A DNA stretch of 23,951 bases from contig CALDGN010000310.1 in the NCBI GenBank assembly GCA_937942965.1, positions 1 to 23,951 of the forward strand. The letters run 5' to 3'. Below are positions 1-7,597 of this stretch, in pieces (within the stretch, counting starts at the first letter, position 1; every line of letters starts with the position of its first letter). The notes beneath the pieces are model-generated. The model saw nothing but the letters and a program-made list of their open reading frames with translations. It made no database searches and was not told the origin of the DNA. The DNA is from an uncultured Acidimicrobiales bacterium (GTDB taxonomy: Bacteria; Actinomycetota; Acidimicrobiia; Acidimicrobiales; UBA10347). A program made the translations under genes and the position numbers.

Positions 1-181
1 CTTGGCCGACGTCGACCGCGGTCCGCAGGTAGACGGGGTTCCGCTTGAACGCGGAGGGACCCAGGTCCTCCCACCAGCGAATGAACTTGGGCTGCCACTG
101 CTCCAGTGCGCGCTGCAGGCGCCGGTCGTCGGCCAGGCCAACGTTGTTCGGAATCTTGGCGTCGATATCGACAACTGCCAT
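1..181 (-). CDS. boxB: Benzoyl-CoA 2,3-epoxidase subunit BoxB (N-terminal fragment, cut by window edge)
   Basis: Only the first 60 codons are in the window; the gene runs off the left edge. The visible N-terminus reads MAVVDIDAKIPNNV, followed by LQRALEQWQPKF, a WWEDLGP segment and VYLRTAVDV. From memory of the family this is the characteristic start of BoxB, the di-iron oxygenase component that epoxidises benzoyl-CoA with electrons from BoxA. The start ATG (179-181) lies 5 nt after the boxC stop codon, so boxC and boxB form one minus-strand operon. The iron-binding residues lie outside the window and cannot be checked. The identification rests on the N-terminal pattern plus the adjacent boxC, which encodes the next enzyme of the same pathway. 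Confidence 0.88.
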   Translation of the reverse strand, partial: MAVVDIDAKIPNNVGLADDRRLQRALEQWQPKFIRWWEDLGPSAFKRNPVYLRTAVDVGQ

Positions 182-186
182 TTTGA

Positions 187-1905
187 TCACACTCGCTTTC
201 GGTCGAAGTCGGGGCGGGAGCCGGTTCCGAAGCGCTGAAGTGCGCCGTCGGGACCGACTGCGTTCGGGCGTTGGAAGATCCAGTTCTGCCAGGCGGTGAG
301 CCGCGAGAAGATCTTCGTTTCCATCGTCTCGGGCCCGACGAACCGGTAGTTCGCTTCCATGCCGGTCAGTGCGTCGGGGGAGAAGCTGTTGCGCTCCTCG
401 AGCATGAGCCGAATCTCGTCATCCCAGTCGAGGTCGTCGGGCGTGAAGGTCACCAGCTCGGCCGCCGCGGCATCGGCGGCGAGCAGGTCCTTGTCAATCG
501 TCTGGGCGGCGTCGAACTCGGCGTCTTGGCGACCCCAGAAGCGGGTTTGCAGGCGAGCGAGGTCGTTCGACATCGGGAACCAGCCGAAGTTGGCCGGGGT
601 CAATCGGATCGTTGCCGGCTCGGGCGGGTCGTCGAGATCTTCGAAGGTGCCGTCGAGCATGAAGCTGCGGTCGGCGGCCAAGAGGAGCTCGGCGAGCACG
701 CCGGCGAAGCAGCTGCCCGGATCGACGATGGTCACGATCGTGCGCGAGGTGACGTCGACCCGCTTGAGCGTGCGAGCCCACAGCAGCCGGATCTCGCGAG
801 CGAGCCAATGGTTGCGTTCGAAGCCCAGCACGTGCTCGGCTTTGGCGACTGCGTCTGCATCGCCGGACGTGCGGAAGACCCACGTGCCGATCTCGGCCTC
901 GTTGAAGCGCAGGTGCAGGATTGCGTCGTCGAGTTCGCGGGCGGCTCGCAGGATCCAAGCGTCAGCGCCGGCCGCTGTGAGCTCGTCGCCGGTTGAGGGC
1001 TGCTCGCCCGTCGGTCCCGAGATCAGGAACGAGGCTGTGCCCGTCGCACGGTCGATCTCGACGGACAACGTCGACCATTTGATGGTGTCGCCATCGATCG
1101 AGTCAGTGGCGATCGAGTCAGTGGCGACCGTGCGGTCGAGCGGGGTGAGCGAAATGCCGGTTGCGTCGTCGGGCCGGTCGCTATCGACAGCACGAGCCGC
1201 GGCCCGCTCGGCAACGAAGTCGTCCCACGTGCTCGTCGGGGCGATCCCGTCGACGAGTCCCCATTCGATGGCGGTCTTGCCCCGGACGCCTTCGGTCTTG
1301 GTGCTGAACGCGTCGGCCAAGTCACGACGCACATGGCGCTTCTCGACAACGCGAGTCAGGCCACCCGTTCCGGGAAGCACCGCGAGCAGCGGGATCTCGG
1401 GAAGCGAAACTGCGGAGGACCGATCGTCGACCAGCAGGATCTCGTCGCACGCCAGCGCAAGCTCGTAGCCGCCACCCGCGGCGGTGCCGTTAACGGCGGC
1501 GACGTAGATCTGTTGCGAATTGGTCGAGGCGTCTTCGATGCCGTTGCGGGTCTCGTTGGTGAACTTGCAGAAGTTGACCTTGTGGGCGTGGCTAGCACCG
1601 GCGAGCATTTGGATGTTGGCGCCGGCGCAGAAGATCTTGTCGAGGCCGCCCGTAACGACAACCACTTTGACGCCCGGGTGCTCGAAACGAAGGCGTTGCA
1701 CCGCATCGTGCAGCTCGATGTCGACACCCAGGTCGTAGCTGTTCGTCTTGAGGTCATAGTCGTCGCGAAGCCCGGCGTCAGGATCGACCTGCATGGTGAG
1801 CGTCGCAACAACTCCGTCGACGTCGACGCGCCAGTGGCGGTACTCGTCTGGATGTGTCGCAAACTCGATGTACGGCTCGGTGATCGGTTCTCCCACGATT
1901 GACAT
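187..1905 (-). CDS. boxC: Benzoyl-CoA-dihydrodiol lyase BoxC
   Basis: This 572-aa crotonase-superfamily protein has the usual BoxC length (about 550). BoxC opens the ring of 2,3-epoxybenzoyl-CoA, the product of BoxAB, releasing formate and 3,4-dehydroadipyl-CoA semialdehyde in the cytosol. Recognisable family blocks in the N-terminal half are YDLGVDIELHDAVQRLRFEHP, FCAGANIQML, KVNFCKFTNETRNGIEDAS, AAGGGYELALACDEI (oxyanion-hole loop) and SLPEIPLLAVLPGTGGLTRV. The C-terminal half is a second, diverged crotonase-like domain. Around residue 265 a 15-bp unit is repeated in tandem and adds an ATDSI repeat to the interdomain linker. The ATG at 1905 lies inside a palindrome shared with the divergent PaaX-type gene. 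No strong Shine-Dalgarno precedes it; a weak TCGAAT -10 seven nt upstream would fit leaderless translation. Confidence 0.95.
   Translation of the reverse strand: MSIVGEPITEPYIEFATHPDEYRHWRVDVDGVVATLTMQVDPDAGLRDDYDLKTNSYDLGVDIELHDAVQRLRFEHPGVKVVVVTGGLDKIFCAGANIQMLAGASHAHKVNFCKFTNETRNGIEDASTNSQQIYVAAVNGTAAGGGYELALACDEILLVDDRSSAVSLPEIPLLAVLPGTGGLTRVVEKRHVRRDLADAFSTKTEGVRGKTAIEWGLVDGIAPTSTWDDFVAERAAARAVDSDRPDDATGISLTPLDRTVATDSIATDSIDGDTIKWSTLSVEIDRATGTASFLISGPTGEQPSTGDELTAAGADAWILRAARELDDAILHLRFNEAEIGTWVFRTSGDADAVAKAEHVLGFERNHWLAREIRLLWARTLKRVDVTSRTIVTIVDPGSCFAGVLAELLLAADRSFMLDGTFEDLDDPPEPATIRLTPANFGWFPMSNDLARLQTRFWGRQDAEFDAAQTIDKDLLAADAAAAELVTFTPDDLDWDDEIRLMLEERNSFSPDALTGMEANYRFVGPETMETKIFSRLTAWQNWIFQRPNAVGPDGALQRFGTGSRPDFDRKRV
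1096..1125 (-). repeat. 15-bp perfect tandem duplication inside boxC
   Basis: The unit GATCGAGTCAGTGGC (plus strand) occurs at 1096-1110 and again immediately at 1111-1125. It is in frame and encodes an ATDSI repeat in the variable linker between the two crotonase-like halves of BoxC. It looks like a recent slippage duplication in a tolerant region. Confidence 0.9.
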
Positions 1906-1947
1906 TCTACATATTCGACATGATGCGTCAAGAAGGTGTAGAATGTC
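1901..1947. promoter_or_regulatory. Divergent boxC / paaX-type promoter with an 11-bp perfect inverted repeat
   Basis: GACATTCTACA (1901-1911) and TGTAGAATGTC (1937-1947) are exact reverse complements separated by 25 bp. The left arm contains the boxC start codon. The right arm contains TAGAAT (1939-1944), a good TANNNT -10 lying exactly 6 nt before the GTG start of the regulator at 1951, which is the geometry of an actinobacterial leaderless promoter. A dimeric regulator bound here would block both genes. PaaX-family proteins usually bind palindromes in their own divergent promoters, so the neighbouring regulator is the obvious candidate. The repeat is seen directly; its binding partner is inferred. 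Confidence 0.72.
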
Positions 1948-1950
1948 GGT

Positions 1951-2796
1951 GTGGTTGATGCAGCGCTAGCTCCGGTCTTGGGCGCTCGGAAGGACGGCAC
2001 CGCTGGCGTTGATTCGAGCCGCGATCTCCTCATGACCGTGCTCGGTGAGTTCGTGCTTCCTGCCGGCGGAACCGCATGGACACGCACGCTGCTGGCCGCA
2101 CTCGGTCAGCTCGGCGTGCAAGAAAAGGCAGCGCGCCAAGCCCTCGCTCGCATGGAAGGCCGGTGGCTCACTCGCGAGCGGGTTGGGCGAGAAACCCGAT
2201 GGAGCTTGACGCCCGCGGCGACCACGTTGCTCGAGTCGGGTGCCGAACGCATCTACGGCTTCGGCCAAAGCGAACGCACGTGGGATCACCGCTGGGTCGT
2301 GCTGCTGGCATCCGTTCCCGAAGCCGATCGTCAGCTTCGCTACCGGCTCGCACAAGGACTCGGCTGGGCTGGATTCGGAGCGACCGGCAACGGCATGTGG
2401 CTGTCACCGTGGCGCGAGCAAGAAGCGTTCGCCGCGGAGCTCGTCGAACGACTCGGCGTACAGGCGACCTCGTTCGTCGCCGAAGTTGGCGCCCTCGGAT
2501 CCGAGGACGCACTCGTCGAAAGCGCCTGGGACCTCGCATCGCTGCGAACGTCGTACGAAGCGTTCCTGGCGTCGGTGGTGGGTCTCGGATCGGAGGCAGA
2601 GAACGCAGCTGGTGAGCTGACGGCGCTCGTGCACCAATGGCGCCGCTTCCCCCTGCTCGACCCGGACCTGCCCCGCGAGTTGCTTCCCGCCGACTGGCCT
2701 GGAACCCATGCGGCCGCACGCTTCGCCGAACTTCGCTCCGAACTCCAACCCGCCGCCACCGCGTGGTGGACCGCCACCGACAACCCTGCGCAGTAG
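1951..2796 (+). CDS. PaaX-family transcriptional regulator
   Basis: This 281-aa cytosolic protein has the PaaX three-part layout. An N-terminal winged helix (about residues 25-95, with LLMTVLGEFVLPAGGTAWTR and EKAARQALARMEGRWL) is followed by the dimerising middle region (WDHRWVVLLASVPEADRQLRYRLAQGLGWAGFG) and a C-terminal helical domain (VHQWRRFPLLDPDLPRELLPADWPG). PaaX proteins repress aryl-CoA catabolic genes and are released by an aryl-CoA such as phenylacetyl-CoA. Divergence from boxC makes benzoyl-CoA a plausible effector here (inference). The GTG start at 1951 is chosen because a TAGAAT -10 ends 6 nt before it, indicating a leaderless transcript. An ATG at 1943 is out of frame and closes after a few codons. 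Confidence 0.9.
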   Translation: MVDAALAPVLGARKDGTAGVDSSRDLLMTVLGEFVLPAGGTAWTRTLLAALGQLGVQEKAARQALARMEGRWLTRERVGRETRWSLTPAATTLLESGAERIYGFGQSERTWDHRWVVLLASVPEADRQLRYRLAQGLGWAGFGATGNGMWLSPWREQEAFAAELVERLGVQATSFVAEVGALGSEDALVESAWDLASLRTSYEAFLASVVGLGSEAENAAGELTALVHQWRRFPLLDPDLPRELLPADWPGTHAAARFAELRSELQPAATAWWTATDNPAQ

Positions 2797-2818
2797 GTCG
2801 GCAATCCAACGGCAGGTG

Positions 2819-2862
2819 GATTGTTGACAATCGAGTAGCGTTCTCCCGGAGCGCGAAAAGGA
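2819..2862 (+). promoter_or_regulatory. Promoter region of the ligC-like/SDR operon with palindrome and strong RBS
   Basis: GATTGTTGACAATC (2819-2832) is a perfect palindrome with 6-bp arms around TG, and it contains a TTGACA -35-like hexamer. TAGCGT (2836-2841) matches TANNNT but lies too close to serve as its -10. A purine-rich AAAAGGAG (2855-2862) lies just before the ATG at 2869 and is a strong ribosome binding site. The core TTGTTGACAATC recurs upstream of the ABC operon at 16264-16275. The TTGT-N2-ACAA form resembles GntR/FCD-type operators; that assignment is tentative. Confidence 0.5.
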
Positions 2863-2868
2863 GAAATC

Positions 2869-3822
2869 ATGGTCGGAGTCGTGGTCGGTGGTGCGGGGGC
2901 CTTTGGGCGCAAGCACCTCGCGGCGCTCGCAGAAATCGACGACGCGAATGTCATCGGCATCGTTGAACCGGTCGCCGATCTCGCCAACGAGGCGGCCGAG
3001 ATGTTCGGCATCGAACGCACCTGGGCGGACTTGGGCGACGCCCTCGCCGACGACGCTGTCGAGGCCGTCATCCTCACCAGCCCGACACCCATGCACGCCG
3101 CGCAGGCCATCCAATGCATGGACGCCGGCAAGCACGTCGAGGTCGAGATTCCGGCCGCAGACACGTGGGCCGACAGCCAAGCGGTCTTGGCCAAGCAACA
3201 AGAGACCGGCCTGGTCTGCCAGATCGGCCACACCCGTCGGTACAACCCGTCGCACCAGTGGGTGAAGCAGCGCATCGACGCCGGGGAGTACTCGATCCAG
3301 CACATGGATGTGCAGACGTTCTTCTTCCGTCGCACCAACACCAATGCGCTCGGGCTGCCCCGCAGCTGGACCGACCATCTGCTCTGGCACCACAGCGCCC
3401 ACACAATCGACCTGTTCCAATACATGACCGGCGAGCGAGTCATCGCGTCGAACGTGCTCCAAGGTCCCAAGCACCCCGAGCTCGGTATCGCCATGGACAT
3501 GTCGATCCAGCTCAAGACCGAGTCGGGGATCCTGTGCACGCTCGCCCTGTCGTTCAACAACGACGGACCACTCGGCACGTTCTTCCGCTACATCGGCGAC
3601 ACCGGCACCTACATCGCCCGCTACGACGACCTGATCGACGGCAAGGACAATGCGATCGACGTGAGCAACGTCGACGTGTCGATGAACGGCATCGAGCTAC
3701 AAGACCGGGACTTCCTCGCCGCCGTCGGCGGCGGCCCCGAACCGCGGGCAAGTATCGCCAATGTGTTCGCTTGCTACGAAGTCATCGCGGACCTGGAACG
3801 TCAACTCGGAAGCGAGGCCTGA
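2869..3822 (+). CDS. ligC: LigC-like 4-carboxy-2-hydroxymuconate-6-semialdehyde dehydrogenase (Gfo/Idh/MocA family)
   Basis: This 317-aa NAD(P)-dependent oxidoreductase has an N-terminal Rossmann fold (VVGGAGAFGRKHLAAL, residues 5-20) and a C-terminal Gfo/Idh/MocA alpha/beta domain. Several blocks match, as far as I remember, LigC of Sphingobium almost word for word: HVEVEIPAADTWADS, ETGLVCQIGHTRRYNPSHQ, QHMDVQTFFFRR, SWTDHLLWHHSAHTIDLF, PELGIAMDMSIQLK and LSFNNDGPLGTFFRYI. LigC oxidises the ring-fission product of protocatechuate 4,5-cleavage to 2-pyrone-4,6-dicarboxylate. The usual EKP motif is replaced by VEIP, as in LigC. The downstream SDR starts one nt after its stop. No ligAB dioxygenase is visible in the window, so the exact substrate remains inferred from similarity. 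Confidence 0.85.
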   Translation: MVGVVVGGAGAFGRKHLAALAEIDDANVIGIVEPVADLANEAAEMFGIERTWADLGDALADDAVEAVILTSPTPMHAAQAIQCMDAGKHVEVEIPAADTWADSQAVLAKQQETGLVCQIGHTRRYNPSHQWVKQRIDAGEYSIQHMDVQTFFFRRTNTNALGLPRSWTDHLLWHHSAHTIDLFQYMTGERVIASNVLQGPKHPELGIAMDMSIQLKTESGILCTLALSFNNDGPLGTFFRYIGDTGTYIARYDDLIDGKDNAIDVSNVDVSMNGIELQDRDFLAAVGGGPEPRASIANVFACYEVIADLERQLGSEA

Positions 3823-3823
3823 A

Positions 3824-4594
3824 ATGGGCACCCAGATCGAAGGAAGCAGCGTTGTCGTCACTGGCGGCGCGTCGGGCATCGGCAAGGGCCTGTGCGAACG
3901 GTTCGCCGCGCTCGGCGCGGCCCATGTCGTGGTCGCCGACCTGAACCTCGAAGCCGCACAGGCCGTCGCCGACGCGATCGGCGGCACGGCCGTGCACTGC
4001 GACGTGACCGACGATGCGTCGGTGCGGGCGCTGATCGCCGCATCGATCGAGGCAATGGGCCACATCGATCTCTTCTGTGCCAACGCGGGCATCGGCGTCG
4101 GCGGCGGGATCGACGTCGACGACGACACGTGGTCCCTCACCATGGACGTCAACGTCATGGGCGTCATTCGCTCGGCCCGAGCCGTCATCCCGCATATGAC
4201 CGAGCGAGGCGGCGGCACGCTGCTGATTACCGCATCAGCGGCGGCGCTCACGACCGGGCCGGTCTCGTTCAACTACGCCGTGAGCAAGCACGCCGCGCTC
4301 GGCGCCGCCGAGTGGCTCGCGCTGCACCACGGCCCGACCATCGCCGTCAGCGCCCTGTGCCCGACCATCGTCGACACGCCGATGCTCCCGGACTTCGGCG
4401 ACGTGATCATGCAGCCGTTGACGGTCGATCAGGTCGTCGATTCGACGATCGAAGGTCTCGAAGCCGGCTCGTTCATGATCACCCCGATGCCGATGGCGCT
4501 CGACATGTTCCGAGCCAAGGCCAACGACTTCGACGGCTTCCACGAGACGATGCGCGGTCGGTTGACCGACTCGGGATCCAAGTTCGGGCCGTGA
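3824..4594 (+). CDS. Short-chain dehydrogenase/reductase (classical SDR)
   Basis: This 256-aa classical SDR carries the cofactor motif TGGASGIG (residues 13-20), NAG (87-89), an active-site Asn at 110 and the catalytic triad Ser138, Tyr151 and Lys155 (YAVSK). Asp at the end of the second strand (VVVADLN) suggests NAD(H) preference. The ATG at 3824 is used because it follows the ligC-like stop by one nt and gives a normal SDR N-terminus; an upstream in-frame start at 3761 would add residues lying inside the previous gene. Coupling to the ligC-like gene suggests a role on the same aromatic or ring-cleavage intermediate. SDR substrates cannot be read from sequence, so the function stays generic. 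Confidence 0.88.
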   Translation: MGTQIEGSSVVVTGGASGIGKGLCERFAALGAAHVVVADLNLEAAQAVADAIGGTAVHCDVTDDASVRALIAASIEAMGHIDLFCANAGIGVGGGIDVDDDTWSLTMDVNVMGVIRSARAVIPHMTERGGGTLLITASAAALTTGPVSFNYAVSKHAALGAAEWLALHHGPTIAVSALCPTIVDTPMLPDFGDVIMQPLTVDQVVDSTIEGLEAGSFMITPMPMALDMFRAKANDFDGFHETMRGRLTDSGSKFGP

Positions 4595-4649
4595 CCGCCA
4601 GCGCTTGGTGACGCGATCAGCCGAGCAGCTGGCCGCCTGACGGTCGCTT

Positions 4650-6515
4650 TTACGGCTCGATGATGGCTTGCGTACTGAACGGCGTGAGTGCGTTGAGCAG
4701 GGCGACCACGAGGTCCCGGTCACCTTCGACCTGAGCACCCTCGAGCGCGGCGCTGTCGTTCATCGCCGCGAACATCGTCGCCCGATCGATCGTCACCGTG
4801 GCGAGCGCATCGTCGGCGACCTGACCGGCGCGGTGGTGAATCGCCGACTTGCCGACCCCGAGCACATGGTCTTCGCCCAGGTCACTGAACCGGAAGTTGA
4901 TCGTGACTGGTCCGGCGGTGAACTCGGCCGGGTTGAGCCGCACACCGAGGATGTCGAAGAGGTGCTCGGCCTGCATGCCCTGCGACATGTCACGGGTCGG
5001 GATACGACCCCAGTCCGGCGTGCCCTCGCGTAGCTCCTTGGCGCCCATGAGATAGGCATTGCGCCAGGTGGCCGACTCGGACTGATAGCCGAGCTGTTCG
5101 AGCGCGTCGGCCTGGAGCTCGCGGGCCTCGGTGTTCGTCGGATCGGCGAACACAACGTGGTTCACAACCTGGGCCACCCAGCGGTAGTCGCCGGCCTCGA
5201 AGCTCTCCCGAGCCTTGGCCAGCACTGCGTCGGCGCCACCCATGAACTCGACGTACTTAGTGCCGCCCTCGACGGGGGTGAGTGGATCGAGGTTCGCCGG
5301 GTTGCCGTCGTACCAGCCCAGGTAACGGTTGTAGATCGAGCGGGTGTTGTGCGAGACCGTGCCGTAGTAGCCCTGCACGTGCGACTCGGTGAACTCGGCT
5401 GGCATGCGGAGCTCGGCAGCGATCTCGGTCGGCACGTAGCCCAGGTTCGCCAGCCGCATGGTCTGGTCGTGCATCCATCGATACACGTCGCGCTGCATCT
5501 CAAGGAAGCCCATCACGTCGTCGTTGCCAAAGCGCGGCCAGTGGTGGCTGGCGATCATGATGTCGCTCTGGTCGCCCCACAGCTCCATCGCTTCCTGGAT
5601 GTACTTGCTCCAGGCGAGTGCGTTGCGAGTCTGGGCGCCGCGGATCGGATACAGGTTGTGCAGCGTGTGGGTGCAGTTCTCGGCCATGCACAAGATGCGC
5701 TTCTCCGGGAAGAAGAAGTTCATCTCGGCCGGCGCCTCGGCGTCGGGAGTCATCTGGAAGATGATCGGGATGCCCGACAGCACCATCTCTTGGCCGGTCT
5801 CGGTGACGAGTTCGGTCGGGGCGATCAGGTCTGACCGGGCCTTGCCCATCGTGGAACCGAGGCCGCAGTCGACGTGGCCGAGCGGTCCCGGGGGAAGCAG
5901 AGGTCCGAACTGGAACGCGGCCCGGCGACCCATGATCGGGCCGGCGATGACGAATTCACCGATGACCTCTTCGAGGAAGCCCTCGGGGGCGACGATGCGG
6001 ACGTCGCCACGGTCGACGGCTTCCTGGCTGGTCACGCCCAGCACGCCGCCAAAGTGGTCGACGTGTGAGTGGGTGTAGATGATCGACGTGACGGGTCGCT
6101 CGCCGAGCGTGTCGTTGGCCAGCTTGAGCGCCGCGGCCGCGGACGGTGCGTTGGTCAGCGGATCGATGACCAGCCAGCCGTCGGTCCCAGCCATGAAGGT
6201 GATGTTGGCGATGTCGTAGCCCCGAACCTGCCAGACACCGTCAGCGACCTCGAACAGACCGTGGTTCACGTTGAGCCGGGCCTGACGCCACAGGCTCGGG
6301 TGTACCGACGGCGGCGCGTCCTCGGACTCGGTGACGAACGCATGGTCGGCAACGTCGAGGACGACGTGGTCGCCCAACGTCACCCGGCCGTCGTCGATCT
6401 GGGCGACGAGGCCGCGGGTCGCATTGGCGGTATCGAGTGGATCGTCGAACGACAGGGCGACCGCCTGGTTGGCGGCCGACGTGAACGAAGAGGGTTGCTT
6501 GGGTGCAGTCGTCAT
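4650..6515 (-). CDS. Alkylsulfatase-like (SdsA1/BDS1-type) MBL-fold hydrolase
   Basis: This 621-aa protein has the three-domain layout of type III linear alkylsulfatases, which hydrolyse sulfate esters with a two-zinc centre. The MBL domain carries THSHVDHFGG (residues 148-157; His149, His151, Asp153, His154), then the conserved AENCTHTLHNLYPIRGA and ASHHWPRFG blocks. A helical dimerisation domain follows (SRSIYNRYLGWYDGNPANL-like segment), then a C-terminal SCP2-like domain. No signal peptide is visible, so a cytosolic location is likely, unlike the periplasmic SdsA1. The ATG at 6515 is chosen because the upstream in-frame extension lies within the next gene and is Arg-rich. It is the last gene of a minus-strand series that starts at 9774. 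The true substrate could be another ester, since MBL homologs vary. Confidence 0.88.
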   Translation of the reverse strand: MTTAPKQPSSFTSAANQAVALSFDDPLDTANATRGLVAQIDDGRVTLGDHVVLDVADHAFVTESEDAPPSVHPSLWRQARLNVNHGLFEVADGVWQVRGYDIANITFMAGTDGWLVIDPLTNAPSAAAALKLANDTLGERPVTSIIYTHSHVDHFGGVLGVTSQEAVDRGDVRIVAPEGFLEEVIGEFVIAGPIMGRRAAFQFGPLLPPGPLGHVDCGLGSTMGKARSDLIAPTELVTETGQEMVLSGIPIIFQMTPDAEAPAEMNFFFPEKRILCMAENCTHTLHNLYPIRGAQTRNALAWSKYIQEAMELWGDQSDIMIASHHWPRFGNDDVMGFLEMQRDVYRWMHDQTMRLANLGYVPTEIAAELRMPAEFTESHVQGYYGTVSHNTRSIYNRYLGWYDGNPANLDPLTPVEGGTKYVEFMGGADAVLAKARESFEAGDYRWVAQVVNHVVFADPTNTEARELQADALEQLGYQSESATWRNAYLMGAKELREGTPDWGRIPTRDMSQGMQAEHLFDILGVRLNPAEFTAGPVTINFRFSDLGEDHVLGVGKSAIHHRAGQVADDALATVTIDRATMFAAMNDSAALEGAQVEGDRDLVVALLNALTPFSTQAIIEP

Positions 6516-6583
6516 CGCACTGGAGTCTTTCAGGTCGAGAAAGGGAGATTGTTGAACGCCCTTGTTGCTTCTGTTTCGCGAGT

Positions 6584-7531
6584 TCAGCCGACCGTCGCCA
6601 CGAGCTTGCCGAAGGGTGCACCGCCTTGGCCGATCTCGTGAAGCTCCTGCATCTGGGCGAGCGGTCGCTGCGCACCGATCACGACTCGCAGCGCGCCGCT
6701 TGTCATGAGCTCGGCCATCGCTTCGAGCGACGCGTAGTCGGGTTCGACGAGGATCCAGTTGGCGCTCACCTCGGCCGCAGCGAGCGTGGCTGCGTCGGGA
6801 AGCTCGGCTGGTGAGACGGTGACGAGCGACCCACCAGCTCGCAGGACGGCGACGGCCCGTGTCGGTGAGCCGTGTGCGGCATAGAGATCGAGCACGGCGT
6901 CCATGTCGCTGCACTGATCTTCGAACCGCTCGGTCGAGTGGTCGATGAGATGATCGGCCCCGAGTTCTCGCAGCCGGTCGTGCTTCGAGGCCGAGGCAGT
7001 CGCCCAGACTTCAGCGCCCTGTGCCTTCGCGATCTGTACGGCGAGATGCCCAACACCGCCCGATGCAGCATTGATCAGCACCCGATCGCCGGATGCGACG
7101 GCCTGGGTATCCACAAGCGCCTGCCATGCAGTCAGACCAGCGAGTGGCAAGGCGCCGGCTTCGACGATGTCGATGCCATCGGGAACGCGGGCGACCTCGC
7201 GAGCGCCAGCCACGACGTACTCGGCGTAGGCCGACGCTGGTCGCGGGAACTTCGGCATGCCGAACACGCGATCGCCGGGTGCAAAGCGAGTAACACCAGC
7301 CCCTGCCGCTTCGACCTTGCCGGCCACGTCCCACCCGAGAATCACCGGCTGGCCCGGCGCGAAGAGTCGGCGAGGCGGTGAGTTGCCGGCGCGAGTCTTC
7401 CAGTCGACGGGATTCACGCCAGCGGCTTCGACTCGGATCAGGACCTCGTTGGCGAGCGGCTCAGGCCGCGAGACCTCGGTGTAGCCGAGGCGGCCGTCCT
7501 CATCGGTCACAACGGCATGCATGGTCGACAT
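6584..7531 (-). CDS. Zinc-free MDR oxidoreductase (quinone oxidoreductase-type)
   Basis: This 315-aa protein has an N-terminal GroES-like domain (VLIRVEAAGVNPVDWKTRAG, residues 30-49) and a Rossmann NAD(P)H domain with AASGGVGHLAVQIAKAQGA (155-173). The catalytic zinc ligands of alcohol dehydrogenases are absent, as in quinone and enone reductases. Such enzymes reduce quinones or alpha,beta-unsaturated ketones with NADPH. The ATG at 7531 is supported by a leaderless-type promoter, TAGGGT ending 6 nt upstream. A second ATG three codons later is possible. It lies 68 nt before alkylsulfatase 1 and 51 nt after the small MBL gene. Its promoter and first 26 codons are duplicated, inverted, at 12307-12451. 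Confidence 0.85.
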   Translation of the reverse strand: MSTMHAVVTDEDGRLGYTEVSRPEPLANEVLIRVEAAGVNPVDWKTRAGNSPPRRLFAPGQPVILGWDVAGKVEAAGAGVTRFAPGDRVFGMPKFPRPASAYAEYVVAGAREVARVPDGIDIVEAGALPLAGLTAWQALVDTQAVASGDRVLINAASGGVGHLAVQIAKAQGAEVWATASASKHDRLRELGADHLIDHSTERFEDQCSDMDAVLDLYAAHGSPTRAVAVLRAGGSLVTVSPAELPDAATLAAAEVSANWILVEPDYASLEAMAELMTSGALRVVIGAQRPLAQMQELHEIGQGGAPFGKLVATVG

Positions 7532-7597
7532 GACGCGACCCTAGGACGGGAATCCTCACGAACGTTAGTAATGGGTACTTGTTCAGCCGATGGTTAC
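7453..7597 (-). repeat. Source copy of a ~145-bp dispersed inverted duplication
   Basis: This segment runs from the last 4 sense codons of the small MBL gene, through the promoter, to codon 26 of the MDR gene. It matches 12307-12451 on the opposite strand with about nine substitutions and no gaps by eye. Here both flanking genes are intact, so this is taken as the ancestral copy. Confidence 0.9.
7538..7568 (-). promoter_or_regulatory. Leaderless promoter of the MDR gene with CTAACG-type operator
   Basis: On the minus strand the order is CTAACGTTCGTGAG (7555-7568), 11 nt, TAGGGT -10 (7538-7543), 6 nt, then ATG at 7531. The operator therefore covers the -35 region, where a bound repressor would exclude RNA polymerase. 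The same operator-to--10 geometry is found before alkylsulfatase 2. Confidence 0.65.

Noticed and set aside
4595..4649. Possible terminator between the convergent SDR and alkylsulfatase genes
   Set aside because: GACCGCCAG and CTGACGGTC can pair imperfectly, but the loop is about 35 nt and there is no clean T-tract.
6516..6914. 133-codon N-terminal extension of the alkylsulfatase-like gene
   Set aside because: It is Arg-rich, overlaps the end of the MDR gene in another frame and shows no signal peptide. The ATG at 6515 gives a normal family N-terminus.
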